DNA of 64,000 nucleotides from Obelidium mucronatum (taxonomy: Eukaryota; Chytridiomycota; Chytridiomycetes; Chytridiales; Chytriomycetaceae), in the NCBI GenBank assembly GCA_025765595.1, contig JAIVFH010000014.1, positions 1 to 64,000 of the forward strand, written 5' to 3'. The notes under the pieces are model-generated. The model was not told the DNA's origin. It saw only the letters and a program-made list of their open reading frames with translations, and did no database searches. The first letter of the stretch is position 1. The number at the start of each line of letters is the position of its first letter. A program made the position numbers and the translations under genes. Positions 42,983 through 55,300 of this stretch are shown in pieces.

Positions 42983-44591
42983 ATGGCAACAACGGCAGCA
43001 ACAGCAACGCGGCTAGCGACGGCGGCGGCAACAGCCACGGGCACGCTCGGCGTCGCGGCGACGCGGACGGCGGCGGACGACGCGGGCAACGGCTGGTCGC
43101 ACTGGGTGGCGATCGCGACGTCGGTGGTCGGGCTGCTCTTCAACGCCACGCTGGTGGTCGCCGTGCTGCGCAGCAAGGCGCTGTCCGGGCGGCGCGCGGG
43201 CGCGGGCGCCGGCGCCGGCGCGGCGAAGGACGACGGCTCGCGGCCGCGCGGCGGCGCCACGGGCAGCAGCGCCAGTCTCGCCACCACGCTCCACACTCTC
43301 CCGCACTCAAACTCGCTCTCTACCGCCGACGCCGCTGCCGACGCCGGCGTCGACGGGGCGTCGCTCAATCACACCCTGCTGGCCATCATCGTCATCTGTG
43401 TCTTCGAAGCCATCCTGATCATCGTGTCCAACATCTTCAACATGACCTGGCAGAACCTGAAGGGCGGCCCAGGGGCAAACCTGGATGCTCCGGCGCTGGA
43501 ACAGTCAGAGGTGCGTACGCTATCTTTAGGCTTGTGTCACGTGACTACGGGCTTGTGCCCGTATTGGACCCAAGACTGATAGCAGCTTATTCCCCCGCAG
43601 ATCAACGAGCGTTTTATTTGCGTTCTCTGTGGCTACTTGCTGGTGTGTTTGCTCTTCAGTGCAAACTTGGCTCTGGCTCTCCAGCGGCATTGGGTGATTC
43701 GTTTTGCACGATCCCTATCACGCAATGCCGTTCTTGCTGTGTACTTTTCTGGATTGGTTGCTTTTTCTCTTTTCCTGGCAGCGTTTATTCTTGCTGTTAG
43801 TACGACTCATATCTCTGATCTGTTCTTGTTTTTTAATCTTCTGGTTGTGCTCTTCTCAGGTTCAAGTTTCTTGTGTCGGGACGGGTGGAATGAACTTGCG
43901 GTTTGGAAGACCTTTTGCTCTTCCTGGAAACCCCAAGAACCTTGTTGTGAAGGGTCTCTTCCTTGCCGGAATGTGCTATTTTCCATTGGTTATTGCTTTG
44001 ATTGTGGCACTCTATGCGAGCAGTTATCGTCGAGTTTCTGTTTTAGTCCAAGAAAATTATCAAATGCAGCTGGGTGAATTGGATGATGCTATGGATGACG
44101 AAGATCGTGCGGCATCCATTTCCAGCAGCACAAACAAGCAGAAAAGGACGGTTCTTCTCAGGTTCGAGAATCTTACATTCTTAATCTTCCCGACATCTCA
44201 AAAGGGATCTATCTTATTTGTTAGATGTACTTTGATGTCTATTGGGTGTCTTCTCTTCTATGCCCCAACTATCGTTTCAATATTCGTCGATCGATTGTCC
44301 CCGCTAGGTAGCACCACTAGCAGCAGCACCAATTCAAATTCAACCACGTCAGCTCCCAAAAATGGAACTCTGGGGGCAACAATTAGCAAATTTTGCCCCA
44401 CATTCAACCCCAACGAAGCAAAGGTCGAAAGTTCTTGGCAATATCCAGTTACTACTATTCTCCCTGCTCTCGATGTTATTTGGACACCACTCTTAATCCT
44501 GTGGGTTCAGAAAGTACACCGAAATGTCTATACCAAGTTCCTACGTGATTCGTGGAACAGTTTTCTGGCTTCTATTCGACGGGATTCTTAG
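42983..44591 (+). CDS. Seven-transmembrane receptor (GPCR-like)
   Basis: Three exons (42983-43510, 43601-43795, 43860-44591) encode 484 residues with seven hydrophobic helices: TM1 VAIATSVVGLLFNATLVVAV, TM2 LLAIIVICVFEAILIIVSNI, TM3 CVLCGYLLVCLLFSANLALA followed by LQRHW in the DRY position, TM4 VYFSGLVAFSLFLAAFILAV, TM5 GLFLAGMCYFPLVIALIVAL, TM6 CTLMSIGCLLFYAPTIVSIF, TM7 ILPALDVIWTPLLILWVQKV. The N-terminus is short and Ala/Thr-rich; a Ser/Thr/Asn-rich loop with N-glycosylation sites joins TM6 and TM7. Exon 1 is strikingly GC-rich. The topology and the asparagine in TM1 suggest a rhodopsin-like receptor coupling to G proteins; the ligand is unknown. Confidence 0.75.
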
Positions 44592-44725
44592 AAACGAGTA
44601 TCCTTAACTATAAGTCTTTTCCCAACTTGAGGCGAGACACACACAAATTCCCAGTTATAGACTCAGATTGAGGAAATAAAGTATTTACTTGGTCAAATTA
44701 CTTCGAAAAGATTACCATTGTGTGT

Positions 44726-47700
44726 TTATTTTGGGCCAAACAACCCTTTCCCGTACTTTGCAAGAAGTTGCGTAAAGTCTTGATCATCTTGCATCTCCTT
44801 ATCTGCTTTCTTTATCTTCTTTCCAGCAGCCGACCCGTTCGAGTCACCTTTGGAAACGGAAGAAGTCGATTTCTTTCTACTTCCATTCGTATCAGCATCA
44901 TCATCGTTCTTCCGTTTTTGGTTTTTGGCAGCCTCCGCTTTCTTGGTCTTCTTGGGAGAAGACTCCACATCCCCTTCCTCGTCACGCTGGCGTTTTCCAT
45001 TGTTCTTGCTTTTCTTGTCTGCAACAGCACCTTTTCCACCATCCTTCTTCTTCTCGTCCTTCTTATTGCCATCCGCAGCTTTCACCTTCTTGGTCAATGG
45101 AACACCATTTGCTTTGGCCTCTTTCGAAGCAGCACGCTGCTTCTCAACAAGTTCCGCCTTCTTGCTTGCAATCAACCGATTTTCAACAGTGAATTCCACG
45201 ATCGGCCTCCTTGCTTTGGACTCATCGACAGGAGCAGCTTCACCGGATTCAATTGCCTCAAGTTCTTCACGGCTGTACACCAGACCATCGCTTTTGAAAA
45301 CCCGTGGGTTTGCATTGAGATAACGCAAACAAGCGAGTGCATCCGTGTGTGTGTAGAATTCTAGGAATCCAAATCCTTTAGATCGCCCCTTCTTTGTCAC
45401 TGGATCCACTTTGGTGACATCCAGCATGATTTTGCACTGTTTGAATGTCATAGTTGTTGTTTTTGTTGTTGTAAGTCTCCAACGTAAAAAAAAAAAAAAG
45501 GAGAAAAAATTTTCCAGAAAAATTTTTTCCATACGAACCTTGGCGACCTTGACGGACCGATCGGGACCTGGCGGCTTGTGTCCTTCAGCCTTATCCTCTT
45601 CCAAGACTTCTTCTTCGAGTCCCTTCCTCTTGCGGCCTTTCACTTCCTCCCAGAAACGCTTCACAGACAGGACACCTGCTCTCTTGAGTGCGTCTTCCGT
45701 CACCTTCAGGTTGAGATTACGAATACTCAATCGAGTTCGGGATAGATACAAGTTTGGATTGGATGCAAGCAGTCTCTTTCGCTCGGTGTAACTCTTTTGG
45801 CGACGACTTAACTCTGTGGGCAAGATTCCATCCGCTTCTTTTGAGTTTGGGAAAATAACTCCTTCCTTGATCAAGTACATGTGGCGACGGTCCTTGGCAC
45901 GCCGGTCTTTGACACCCTTTGAAGTCAATTTTTCACTCTCGTGCTTTGTAACTGCAACAATAAGGTTCAAGAATCGGCCGCCGAGAATAAACGGAGCCGT
46001 GACGGCGCTCGTGATGGATGGTTCAGGAACAAGCATGGATTTACTGGTTTCCGGCTTTCCAAACTTTTTGGCGTTTTTGTTGTTGTTTTCACGCTTGGTT
46101 TTCTCTTCAGAGGCGGGTGTGGTTTCGAGAGAGTTTTCAAAGAGGGCGTGGGATTTGGCGGCTGCTTCATAAGCTACCATACAGGCATCGGCATCGGCCT
46201 TGTTGTAAAAGCAAATGAATCCGGTTCCGCGAGATTTTCCAGACTGTGGGTCTTTGGTAATACGAGCATATCGAAGCTTTCCGAATGTGACAAATCTAAA
46301 TTTCAAATGCTGGTGGTTAGCATCTTTGAATACCTAAAAGGTATTCATTTAGGGTTACCTGGCAAATAGTTCCTCTTCGGTGCTTTCAAATAGTAAGTTG
46401 CGGACAAAGAGGGTACAACCCTCATCTACATTCGCTTCCAGTTTGTTTTTCTTTGCCACGACTTCTTCTTTTTCTTCTTGTTCCTCATCGTTATCTACAT
46501 CGCTACCTTCGTCAGAATCTACCGCCTTCCCTTCTTGGAGAACTTCATTGTCCAGGGTGATTTCAACATCCTCATCATCGTCTTCTTCGGGATAGACATG
46601 ATCGTCCTCATCAACTTCTTCATCATCACCCTCCTCCTTGTCATTGTCACTGCCGGTCACTTCCTCATTCTCATCAGCTTCACCATCGTTATCCCCATCG
46701 GTTTTCGTATCAGCTTCACCAGCATCCTCGTCTGCGGTAGAAGCCGCAGCAGCCGCAGCTTCTTCAGCCGCCAATCTCGCATAGTCGGCTTTCGAAAGAG
46801 CCCAATCAACAGCAACAACACGACCCGCAATCTTTGTTCCATTCACTTTCTCCAAAGCCTTCTCAGCATCCTCCAAATGCTCCATTTGAACAAACGCGAA
46901 CCCACGACCAGTCATGGAACCGTCTTTGGCACTTGGCTGCTGTGGAAGATCGATATGGAGAATGTTTCCGTGGGGCAAGAAAGTCTTTTTCAGTTGCTTT
47001 TCTGTTGTCGAGAAGTTCAAGTTTCGGATAATGAGACGGGACTTTTTTGCATCCTGTGTGCGATGGAAGTTAGGGATGTAATAAACTGACTACCGAAAAA
47101 ATATTTAATTTATACCCTTGCGGCGGCAGCTTCTGGATCTGTGGCTCTGAATTGAGAGTCAAGTTCCACCAGTTTAGCAAAGATTGTAACGCCCTTAAAG
47201 ACGTGGTTGTTGAGACGAGTTGCTGCGAATGCGGCGTCTGTAGCTTGGCGGTATTTGACGTGGGCTAGAAGGGCAGATGTGATTGTGAGTTGTCGTCAAA
47301 TTTGGGCTTCGGATCCTCACCAACACCCTTCTTCTCGACTCCATCCTGATCAAGAACAGGAAATACAACATCGACAAGGTTGCCCATCTTCTTTGCCTTG
47401 TGCTTAACATGGCTCTTGTCAATTCCCTCAGGTAGCTTTGAGATTTCGACCAAACGGGATTCTCTTGGTCGCGGTGTACTAGGTTCTGATGAAGACTCCG
47501 TTGATTTCGAACCAGAAGCTTTCTTTTGAGATTCCAAGGCAGATGGATGTGGGTTCTTCTTAGTGACCGGAGGTTGTTGTTTCTTCTTTTCAGGCTTTGG
47601 CGGTCTCTCTTTGAATGAATCCAATTTTAGATTACACGAAAAACCAGGCGGATTATATGATGAAAACATGAAGAAAAGGAGAGTTTACCACTTGGATCCG

Positions 47701-47998
47701 TGTTTTTTCGGACAGCCAACTCCAGCCTAAGCTTTCTTCGGGATTCTCCGACACCAAAAGGAAGATCCTTAAGCTGATCGATTGCCTTCTGGGCATCCTC
47801 TTTGACAGCAAAAGTCACGAATCCAAAGCCCTTGTTTGTTCCAGGGTTTTCCTTGTTTGCAACGACAAAGGCACTCTTCAGTGGACCAATGGCTCCGAAG
47901 AACTCTTCCAGCTGGACACTCGTTGCTTCGAACGGCAGCTGACGGACAAAGACACAGCTTGCATTGTAGACTGTCTTTTCCTTCGCTGCTGTTGTCAT
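44726..47998 (-). CDS. NOP4: Nop4/RBM28-like nucleolar RNA-binding protein with multiple RRMs
   Basis: Minus strand, ATG at 47998, TAA at 44726, with introns near 47690, 47265-47290, 47045-47115, 46305-46360 and about 45425-45540. Four RRM domains are recognisable by RNP motifs: CVFVRQLPF with KGFGFVTF; a second with weaker motifs (LVEISKLPEGI, LLAHVKYRQATDAAF); SRLIIRNLNFS with TGRGFAFVQM; and TLFVRNLLF with GTGFICFYN. A long acidic stretch (46450-46750) separates RRM3 and RRM4. The C-terminal region (LSIRNLNLKVTEDALKRAGV, FGFLEFYTHTDALACLRYLN) is the atypical last RRM typical of Nop4/RBM28, followed by a Lys-rich nucleolar-type tail ending LLAKYGKGLFGPK. Yeast Nop4 is required for 60S subunit assembly. 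It is divergent with NoxR at 48296. Confidence 0.88.
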
Positions 47999-48295
47999 TT
48001 TTTGGAAACGTAAAAAAAAAAAAAAAAAGAAAGAAAAGTAAAACGAGCTTCAAGGTTAAACCTTCATGGCAGAGAGACTGGCAGCGAGAAGATGAAAGGT
48101 TAAAGCTGAAAAGATAAATATCCAAAAAAAATAAATCCATCGTAACGACATTGACACTTATCCAGCGGTGACACATCGTGACTCACTGCCAATTGTTGTA
48201 ATGACCTCCGTTAATGAAAAAAGCAACAACTGCGTTTCACCTGCGTTTCATTGAAAAAATCTCCAACAACAACTTCTGAAACTCTCACTCATCTA
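47999..48295. promoter_or_regulatory. Divergent promoter between NOP4 and NoxR
   Basis: 297 bases between ATGs at 47998 (-) and 48296 (+). Contains an A16 tract at 48012-48028 (poly-T upstream of NOP4 on its own strand) and repeated CTGCGTTTCA at 48230 and 48240. The duplicated 10-mer may be a regulatory element. Confidence 0.4.
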
Positions 48296-49868
48296 ATGCC
48301 GCCGTCGTTCAAGGTGTGTTGTGTGTGTTACTGCGCCACAGTCACACTCCTGATCTAACAAATACTTCAGGAAGAGATTCTGCAATGGCATGAAGCTTGT
48401 CTGATGTTTGATGCGAGGGACTTCAAGCAATCTCTACAGATGCTCGAGGTATTTTGAGACTCTTTCTGGCAAACCTTACTGACCGAACAACGAAGGCCAT
48501 TGCTGATTCATCAAAGATCCACTTTAATATGGCGATTGCATTGATTAATATTCAAAAGGAAGATTCTGCTGTAAGCACATAATTATTATTGCAATTAATT
48601 CCCACTCATGTGTTTTATCAGATTGCCTCGCTCTCAAAAGCTGTTGCATGTGATCCATACATGGCTATTGCTTACTACATTCGAGGAATACTATTTTTTA
48701 AGCGGAATCTGTTCACAGAGGCCCTCGCCGACTTCACGGATGCGTTACAGGTAATTCCCAACCAACTATTATTTACAGTATTTCTGACCGGTTTTTCCAG
48801 CATATGCGATCCAACCTTGTCATTGATTACACACAGCTTGGACTCCCTCATAAGCTGTACTCTTTCGAAATATCCTTCAATCGCGGCCTTTGTTTCAGTG
48901 CAAAGGGAAACTTGGATGCTGCCATAGCCGACTTTGATGATGCAGACCGAAGCCATCCAACTAGTAGTGGCGACCGTCAGTTCTTGGAAGAGAAGATTGA
49001 TCAGGCTGTTGACTTGGGAGAACGTGCTGTGGATTACGTTACTGTTTTTGAGTTGGATTACTCGAAAGCCATATTCAAACCCAAGGAGGAGAAAGTTAAA
49101 AATACCAAGCGTGTCAACTATTTAGGGAATTCAAAGGTGGTTGCAGGTGCTGATGACCGTGATGCATTTGCTGGATTTTCGGGAACTTTAGTCAAGGTAA
49201 ACTAAAAATCATCAGGGTGCCCTGTGCGTATTAACTGATTTCTCTGAAATTAGACGGAAAAGAAACTTGTTAATAAGGGTCCGCTGGAAGGAAATGAAAT
49301 CGAGTTCCAGCCCGGTGCCGAAACGCTCCATCGAAAAAAGACTCTGACCGACATGTCCATGCAAACTCAACGAAAGGAACAAGCAGCGGCAGCGCGTAGT
49401 GCAACCTTGAGTCGAATGCGAATCGTAGAATCGCCACCATCGTCTGGTCGCAGCTCACCTGCCATCCAATCTAGAACATCCTCATTGCTCATGGATGACT
49501 TTGATGTTACAAAATTAAAACGGGGGGTTACAGGCAATGGTGGTGGTAGCGGGTCGTCTCTGTCATCGCTTGCCAACAGCGGTAATGGCAATTCCATGCC
49601 TCGAAGGACAGATACAAGTAGCAAGCTTCGTGTAAAGTGCTACTACAAAGACACTCGTCAAATCATGGTATCTCCATCTATATCTTTCAAAGACCTTGAA
49701 GCTCGAATCCAAAAGAAGTTTGACTCTCCAGCCACTCGGTTGCGGTTAAAATATAAAGATAAAGATGGGGAGATGGTAATGATGGCGGATGATGAAGACT
49801 TGGAGATAGCACTGGAGATTGCAAATCTGGAGAACGGTGGTGCTTTGGAGGTGTGGTGCTTTCAATAG
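48296..49868 (+). CDS. NoxR: p67phox-like activator of NADPH oxidase (TPR, activation domain, PB1)
   Basis: Six exons (48296-48313, 48371-48448, 48496-48570, 48622-48750, 48801-49196, 49254-49868) encode 436 residues in a consistent frame. Residues 1-150 are TPR repeats (DSSKIHFNMAIALINI, SKAVACDPYMAIAYYIRGIL, NLFTEALADFTDAL, FNRGLCFSAKGNLDAAIADF) that bind Rac-GTP in fungal NoxR and p67phox. The activation segment follows: AIFKPKEEK, RVNYLGNSKVVAGADD, FAGFSGT. A Ser/Gly-rich linker leads to a C-terminal PB1 domain (LRVKCYYKDTRQIMVSPSIS, LRLKYKDKDGEMVMMADDED), the OPCA motif side. There is no SH3 domain, as in other fungal NoxR. Function: activate NoxA/B superoxide production at membranes together with Rac. 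The first exon of six codons is supported by the splice frame. Confidence 0.9.
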
Positions 49869-49928
49869 ACTTTGTCTCCCTCCCTAAGTAAAAGTAAATA
49901 TAAGTTGTTATTTGATGAATCTTCTTTG

Positions 49929-52246
49929 ATGGAAAGTTGTGACGGAATTTTGTTATTTTTTGTTGACAATTATTTTGAGATGGCCTTCACATCATCGATT
50001 GGTTCCTTTCTGATCGTATGGTGCATCCTTTGGCTCATCACCGTTGGAATTTACTATCATAGGAGAAACAAGAATATGATAAAGGCACGATCGATGCTGA
50101 TAACGATGACCCAAGCTGTGTCGGCACTCATTGCGCTCTTGTCCTTGACGAGTTCTTACCTCGAAAGTAACACACCGTGCTTTTTAAAATGTAAGAGAAG
50201 CAAACATGAGCTTCTCTCCAGTATTCTAATGATAAGATCTTCAAAGTGTGGGCAATAAACTTGTCAGTCATGGTCTACACATCCAACACCTTCCTCAAGA
50301 ATATATATCTGTACATCCAGTACCGATACAATCAGAATATGTTGTTTCAGGAATCAAAGCAAATGAGGCCAGGCGCGTCCTTGTCGGTCATACCGCAACA
50401 AGTTGATGAATTTGGATATCCGTTAACTGATGATCAAATTGCGTCCCGATCTGTCACAACGCCTGATAAGAAAGACGAATTCTCGGCCGGATCGAAAGAA
50501 CCACCTCCGGAAACAAAGGAATCAAAGAAATTTAATCTGAAAGAAACATTCAACAAAGTCACAGACAAATGGATTGTTGACAAGGTTATCTATAAAAGGA
50601 TACAATACTCGATGGGATCTCTGTACGTTGTTATGACAATATATGTTTTGGCTGTACAGGTGTTTATTTGTTCACGCATAGTCTTATTTTCATAAATAAC
50701 TGATCCTGTTTAGCTTACCTCTGACAAAAATACCATAATACCGCCAAATGCCACTTGCACCTTTGATTTAATTCAATACGGTCTTTTAATATTCGGAGTT
50801 CTATTTGTTCGTGATTTATCATTTTGTTTCTCTGGTACTTTTCATCCCTGAACATTTATGCAGATACAAATATTCGGGGGCATCTTTGCAACTTGGCTTG
50901 TATGCGATATTCGGGATAATAACTTTGTTGCCTTTGACGTCGTCATAAGTTGTACTGTGGGTGCAATCTGTGCTATAATATACTTGTTGTTTCAAGAGGT
51001 GCCTAGTCTCAACAAACTCCCTTTCAGCTCAAATTGGATGTAAGATAATTCGGATATTGTTTCGAAAAAAACAGAAGCATTCACACACAGTAATTGTAAA
51101 TAGAGTCACAATTCCATTGTTTTTGACTCATATAACTGGAATCATTCTCCCAATTATTCTGTCCTATATCGAAGATTACCGAACCTCACGAGTCACCATA
51201 GAACTAAATCTGCAGTCATTTCAACAAGCCCTTGAAGATCGTACGCTATTTGAAGACATTAAGCAGTATGCCATCAAAGGTACCCATTTTTTATAAACAC
51301 ACACCCACATACCCACACACCCACACAACCGCGTACTCATCCACTCACTTACTCAAAACACACACAAAAAGACATGTGCGGCGAGAATATATTCTTCCTG
51401 GAAGCGCTTCGAGAACTAAAACGCGATGCAATGTCTGAAATCATCAAATCACGAAGCTCCAAACCAATACCATCATCATCGTCCTCGAACCACAACCACA
51501 ACCACACTGCTTCCGAATCAAACGCTCGAAAATCACTTGCATTTGGGAACATGAAATTCATCACACAAAAGAATAATCCTGCACTTCAAGAACTATTCGA
51601 GGGCGGTAGTAGTTCGGGGTTCCGGAAAGGAAGCAGGACAAATAGTGGCAGCGTCACGAACCGTGAACCACGACAATCATCAAGCACGGTGATCCATGAA
51701 AGGAAGCAAACTCAAACAGCAAGTTATACTGCAGCTACAGCCACAACAACTATGGATGACGGCTGTATTGAAGGAAATCGATCAGTACGGAAGCCGTCCT
51801 TTGTTATCCATTCTCAGACAAATTCGTTTCAACTTCATGTGACTCCCGCCGAAATGAGTAGTATCCAAGAAGAATCACAAAAGAGTTCCAGGAACAAGGA
51901 GCGGGGAGAAAGCATTCTTTCTTTGAATATAATCAGATCGGAGAGCTGCTCAATCAGTGGTTCCGAAAAATTAGGACAAACTATTCCAATGGCACAGCAA
52001 AAAGTACCAACAGACATTATCACAAAATATAACCAATTTTATAATTTGTATTGTAAATCCGGGGGCCAGATGGAAGTCAACTTATCGGGCGAAGTTAGGA
52101 CGGAATTACGGGCTTTGGCAAAATCAGGCGAATGGAAAGTTGGCTCCTTTGATAGAGCCAAAGGAGAAATTCTGAATGTCTTGTTCACCAATATCTATTG
52201 CCGATGGGCTTATCAAAAGATCGAAAAACGACAAAGTAAAGTGTAA
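49929..52246 (+). CDS. Seven-transmembrane receptor fused to an RGS domain
   Basis: Six exons (49929-50190, 50247-50659, 50714-50806, 50864-51039, 51104-51279, 51372-52246) give 664 residues; all junction phases agree. Hydrophobic helices include FLIVWCILWLITVGIYY, LITMTQAVSALIALLSLTS, GSLYVVMTIYVLAVQ, YGLLIFGVLFVIQIFGGIFA, VVISCTVGAICAIIYLLF and PLFLTHITGIILPIILSYI. The RGS domain begins NLQSFQQALEDRTLFEDIKQ and MCGENIFFLEALRELKRDAM, is interrupted by about 190 Ser/Thr-rich residues, and ends TKYNQFYNLYCKSGGQMEVN, RAKGEILNVLFTNIYCRW. RGS domains accelerate GTP hydrolysis by G-alpha; receptor-RGS fusions occur in plants and many fungi. ATG 49929 is chosen; ATG 49980 in the same frame is an alternative. 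The short distance to NoxR (60 bases) is notable. Confidence 0.8.
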
Positions 52247-52395
52247 ATAAAGTCTCCTAACATTTATTGATTCATCAGATAAGCTTTTTTATGCCAAGCT
52301 CCGCTGGATTCCCAACCAAAAATTCCGCCAGAGCATCGAAAATATGCAAGACCAACGTCTCTACTGAAAATTGGCTTTGAATTGTAAGCTGCTGA

Positions 52396-55300
52396 TCAAA
52401 TCTTCCTTGTTGTAAACGCGAACCACTGCAAGAGATATTCAGCACTTAGCAACAGCAAAAAACACAAACCAACCTGTAGAACAGCCACTTCACAAAACAG
52501 TACAATAGAAAACACGATGCAACTACGGAAAAACAAATTCGAATGACAGCAAGTATCCACAACTGGGCATACTGAAATGTAGTCAAATGCTGAATTCCAT
52601 TTGGCTATGTGGTAATCAGTTTTAAAACGAAAAACCAACCAATTGAAGCCAGAAAAAAAAACCCCACCTCGTCAAGTTTTCCAAGTTTCAGGCGTCGCTC
52701 CAAGTCACTGTTTCTTTTCTCAAGCTCCTGCTTTCTCGCGCTTTGCTTTTCAAGGTCCCGCTAAATCATAAACAAAACAGAAATTAATCATGGGCAGACA
52801 AACCAACAAAACAAATAAACAAACAGTTAAACTTGCGAGTCGCTCCTGAGTACTCAAGCATTGGCCATCCAGCAATTTTATACGCCGTGTCAAACTGTCG
52901 TCCTCGTCTTTTTTGTCCTGTACCCTCTTTTGAAAGTGCCTGTCCAAACAAAAGTTATTTTTAAACCGGATGACCCAAGAAAAAAAAATTCCAGACACAA
53001 AACTAACTTTTCGTCCATTTTATCCTTCTCAATCGCTTCCAGAGCCTTTTCCAATGCTTTCGTAAACTCTGAAACAAGTCGGTCTTGTACATCCTCTAAA
53101 GTCTCCTCACCCCGTTTCTTGATCAAATCTCCAGAAGCCACACCATTCTTGATTGCAAACACAGGTCCCAATTTACTGTTGACAACGGCTGCTGTTGTTT
53201 GCTGTTGTTGCTTCCCACGATTGCCGCCGTCATTCACCTTATGGCCAGAGTCAACCTGACGCCACCGTCGTTCATTATCTTCGTCATCACCATTCCCACT
53301 CCCACCCCCACTTCCGTCACCAGCACCAGTACCAGAACTTTTACGATTTCCACCAGGCCCCAAACTTCCTCGTGGGGCAAAGTCACCTTGTCCTTGCTGT
53401 CCACTCTTTTTACCTGCCCCGCTTTTATTCCCGCCGCCACCACCACCACCAGTCGCACATTCAATAGCAGCCCCATTTGGTAAAATATCTACAGACGCAA
53501 CAACTTGATCCACCACCTCCACCCCTTTTTCGCCAACAACTACAGATCCAACAATCTCACTAACATCAAACAATCCATAATCCTCCCCACCCACACCAAC
53601 ACCTCCACCGCCCCCAATACTTATACTGAACTCTGGCTCCATTCGCTCATTGCCCAAGAGATCATTCAGTATGGGGTCATCACCACCAACACCATCATCA
53701 ACACTCTGCAAAGGACCAGACCAAGAACCAATACCACCACCACCACCACCGCCAGCAGCAACAACAAGCCGCGTGAATGACATGTCTAGTCGCGGCGCAC
53801 TTAAATCATCTTGAATGGTTTCATAATCAACCGACTCATTCAAAAGCAGAGACAGCGCATTGGAATCGGAAATCATTGGGTTTTCGTCTTCTCCATCTTC
53901 TTCTTGTTTGCCATCTTCATCCGGTGCCTCCTTGTTTTCAAAACTACAATCCATAAAGTCGAATCCTGCCACTCTCGTCGAACCAATATTCAGAACCTCT
54001 GGCTTTTGAACAGAGCTAGTGGTTATGGCTTGAATTTCGTCTGACTTTATGGCGCCGCTGGAGGACGTCGCTTTTGGTGTGGTCTTTGATAAATAAAACC
54101 ATAAATAAAAAAGGCTTTCAGAAACCCAACACAGACTGAAACATAAAACCTAAAAAAAAAAAAATGCAATCTTACATCTTTTTTCTCCTCAGTCACATCC
54201 CGCACTTTCATGTGACCATCCGCGTCCACGGCCATGTCCTTTTGTACAATGGATTCCGGAGTTTTCATCGACAACCGCGAAGAAGAAGACAATGGAACCG
54301 GGATTTTGGATGGCGGCGTCACATTCACTTTTGTAGCATACTTCTTTTCCGCATCCTTTACGATATCTATCTTCTCACTATGGGCAGCCGCAGTTGTGCC
54401 TTCAGCGAGAATGTGGAGGGAACCGGACACAGACATTGCCAGAGCAGAAGAATTCTGCTCTTGACACTCCCTGGTGGTTGGAACTGCTGTTGCTGGTTCA
54501 TTGGCGGTTGGAATCGCTGTTGCTGGTTCATTGGAAAGAGCAGACTTTACAGGTAGAGCCGGGGGTAATGTTGCGACGGGTGTGGGTACTGAAACCATTG
54601 GAGAAGGTGGCACAACCAAAGTCTTCCATCCCTGCTTCTTCTTTGCTTCTTCATGACCCATAAATAAAGACTTCAGCACGTTTTGCTGAGCAGGCATTGA
54701 CGATTTCTCTGCAGCAGGTGCAGCAGAGATTACTGTTGCTAATGCTGGAATGGGAATTTTTGCAAATGGTATATATGGCTGATCATTCTTGTTTCCCTTT
54801 TCCAAAGGATGCTCTGCAGCGACAGTTTTGGGCTTTTCCAAATCCATAATCACTTTCTTGTCGCCAAAAACATCCTCAGTTGTAGAAGAAGATGGCGCCG
54901 AGGACGAGAATAACAGGGCGGAGCTTCGATTTTGCTGTTTGATCTCAATCCCTTTTTCATCGGCTTTTGTTTTTGCGTTTACTCCAGGACCCAATTGTCC
55001 CGAAAGCATCATTGCAGAAGTTATTGGTGTCACAGGGACGGCATCCAAGGCAAATCTCGTGTGCAAACCAAGCTTTTTGCTCCTTAGATCGGGCATCTCA
55101 GCAGCCTTGCTGGGAATTCCTGAAATGTGACCTGCAGGGACTGTGTCGGAAGCTGTCGGTAGAGAAAAATTGAGTATCTTTCACACTGGCGATGAATTTT
55201 CTTACCCAGCGCCAACGTTGAAGAAGATTTTGTGCTCGGATTTTTGTTGCTTGGAATTGACACCAGTGCCTCTGCTGACTTTACTGATGTCGTTTGTTCG

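Noticed and set aside
42955..43368. Ala/Pro/Arg-rich frames on both strands in the receptor's first exon
   Set aside because: Extreme GC content removes stop codons in all frames; only the frame giving TM1 and TM2 makes sense.
49872..49928. Extended start of the receptor-RGS protein at 49872
   Set aside because: That position is not an ATG; the first in-frame ATG is 49929.
53199..53483. Plus-strand frames rich in Pro, Thr and His
   Set aside because: Shadows of Gly-rich, low-complexity coding sequence on the minus strand (coiled-coil gene).
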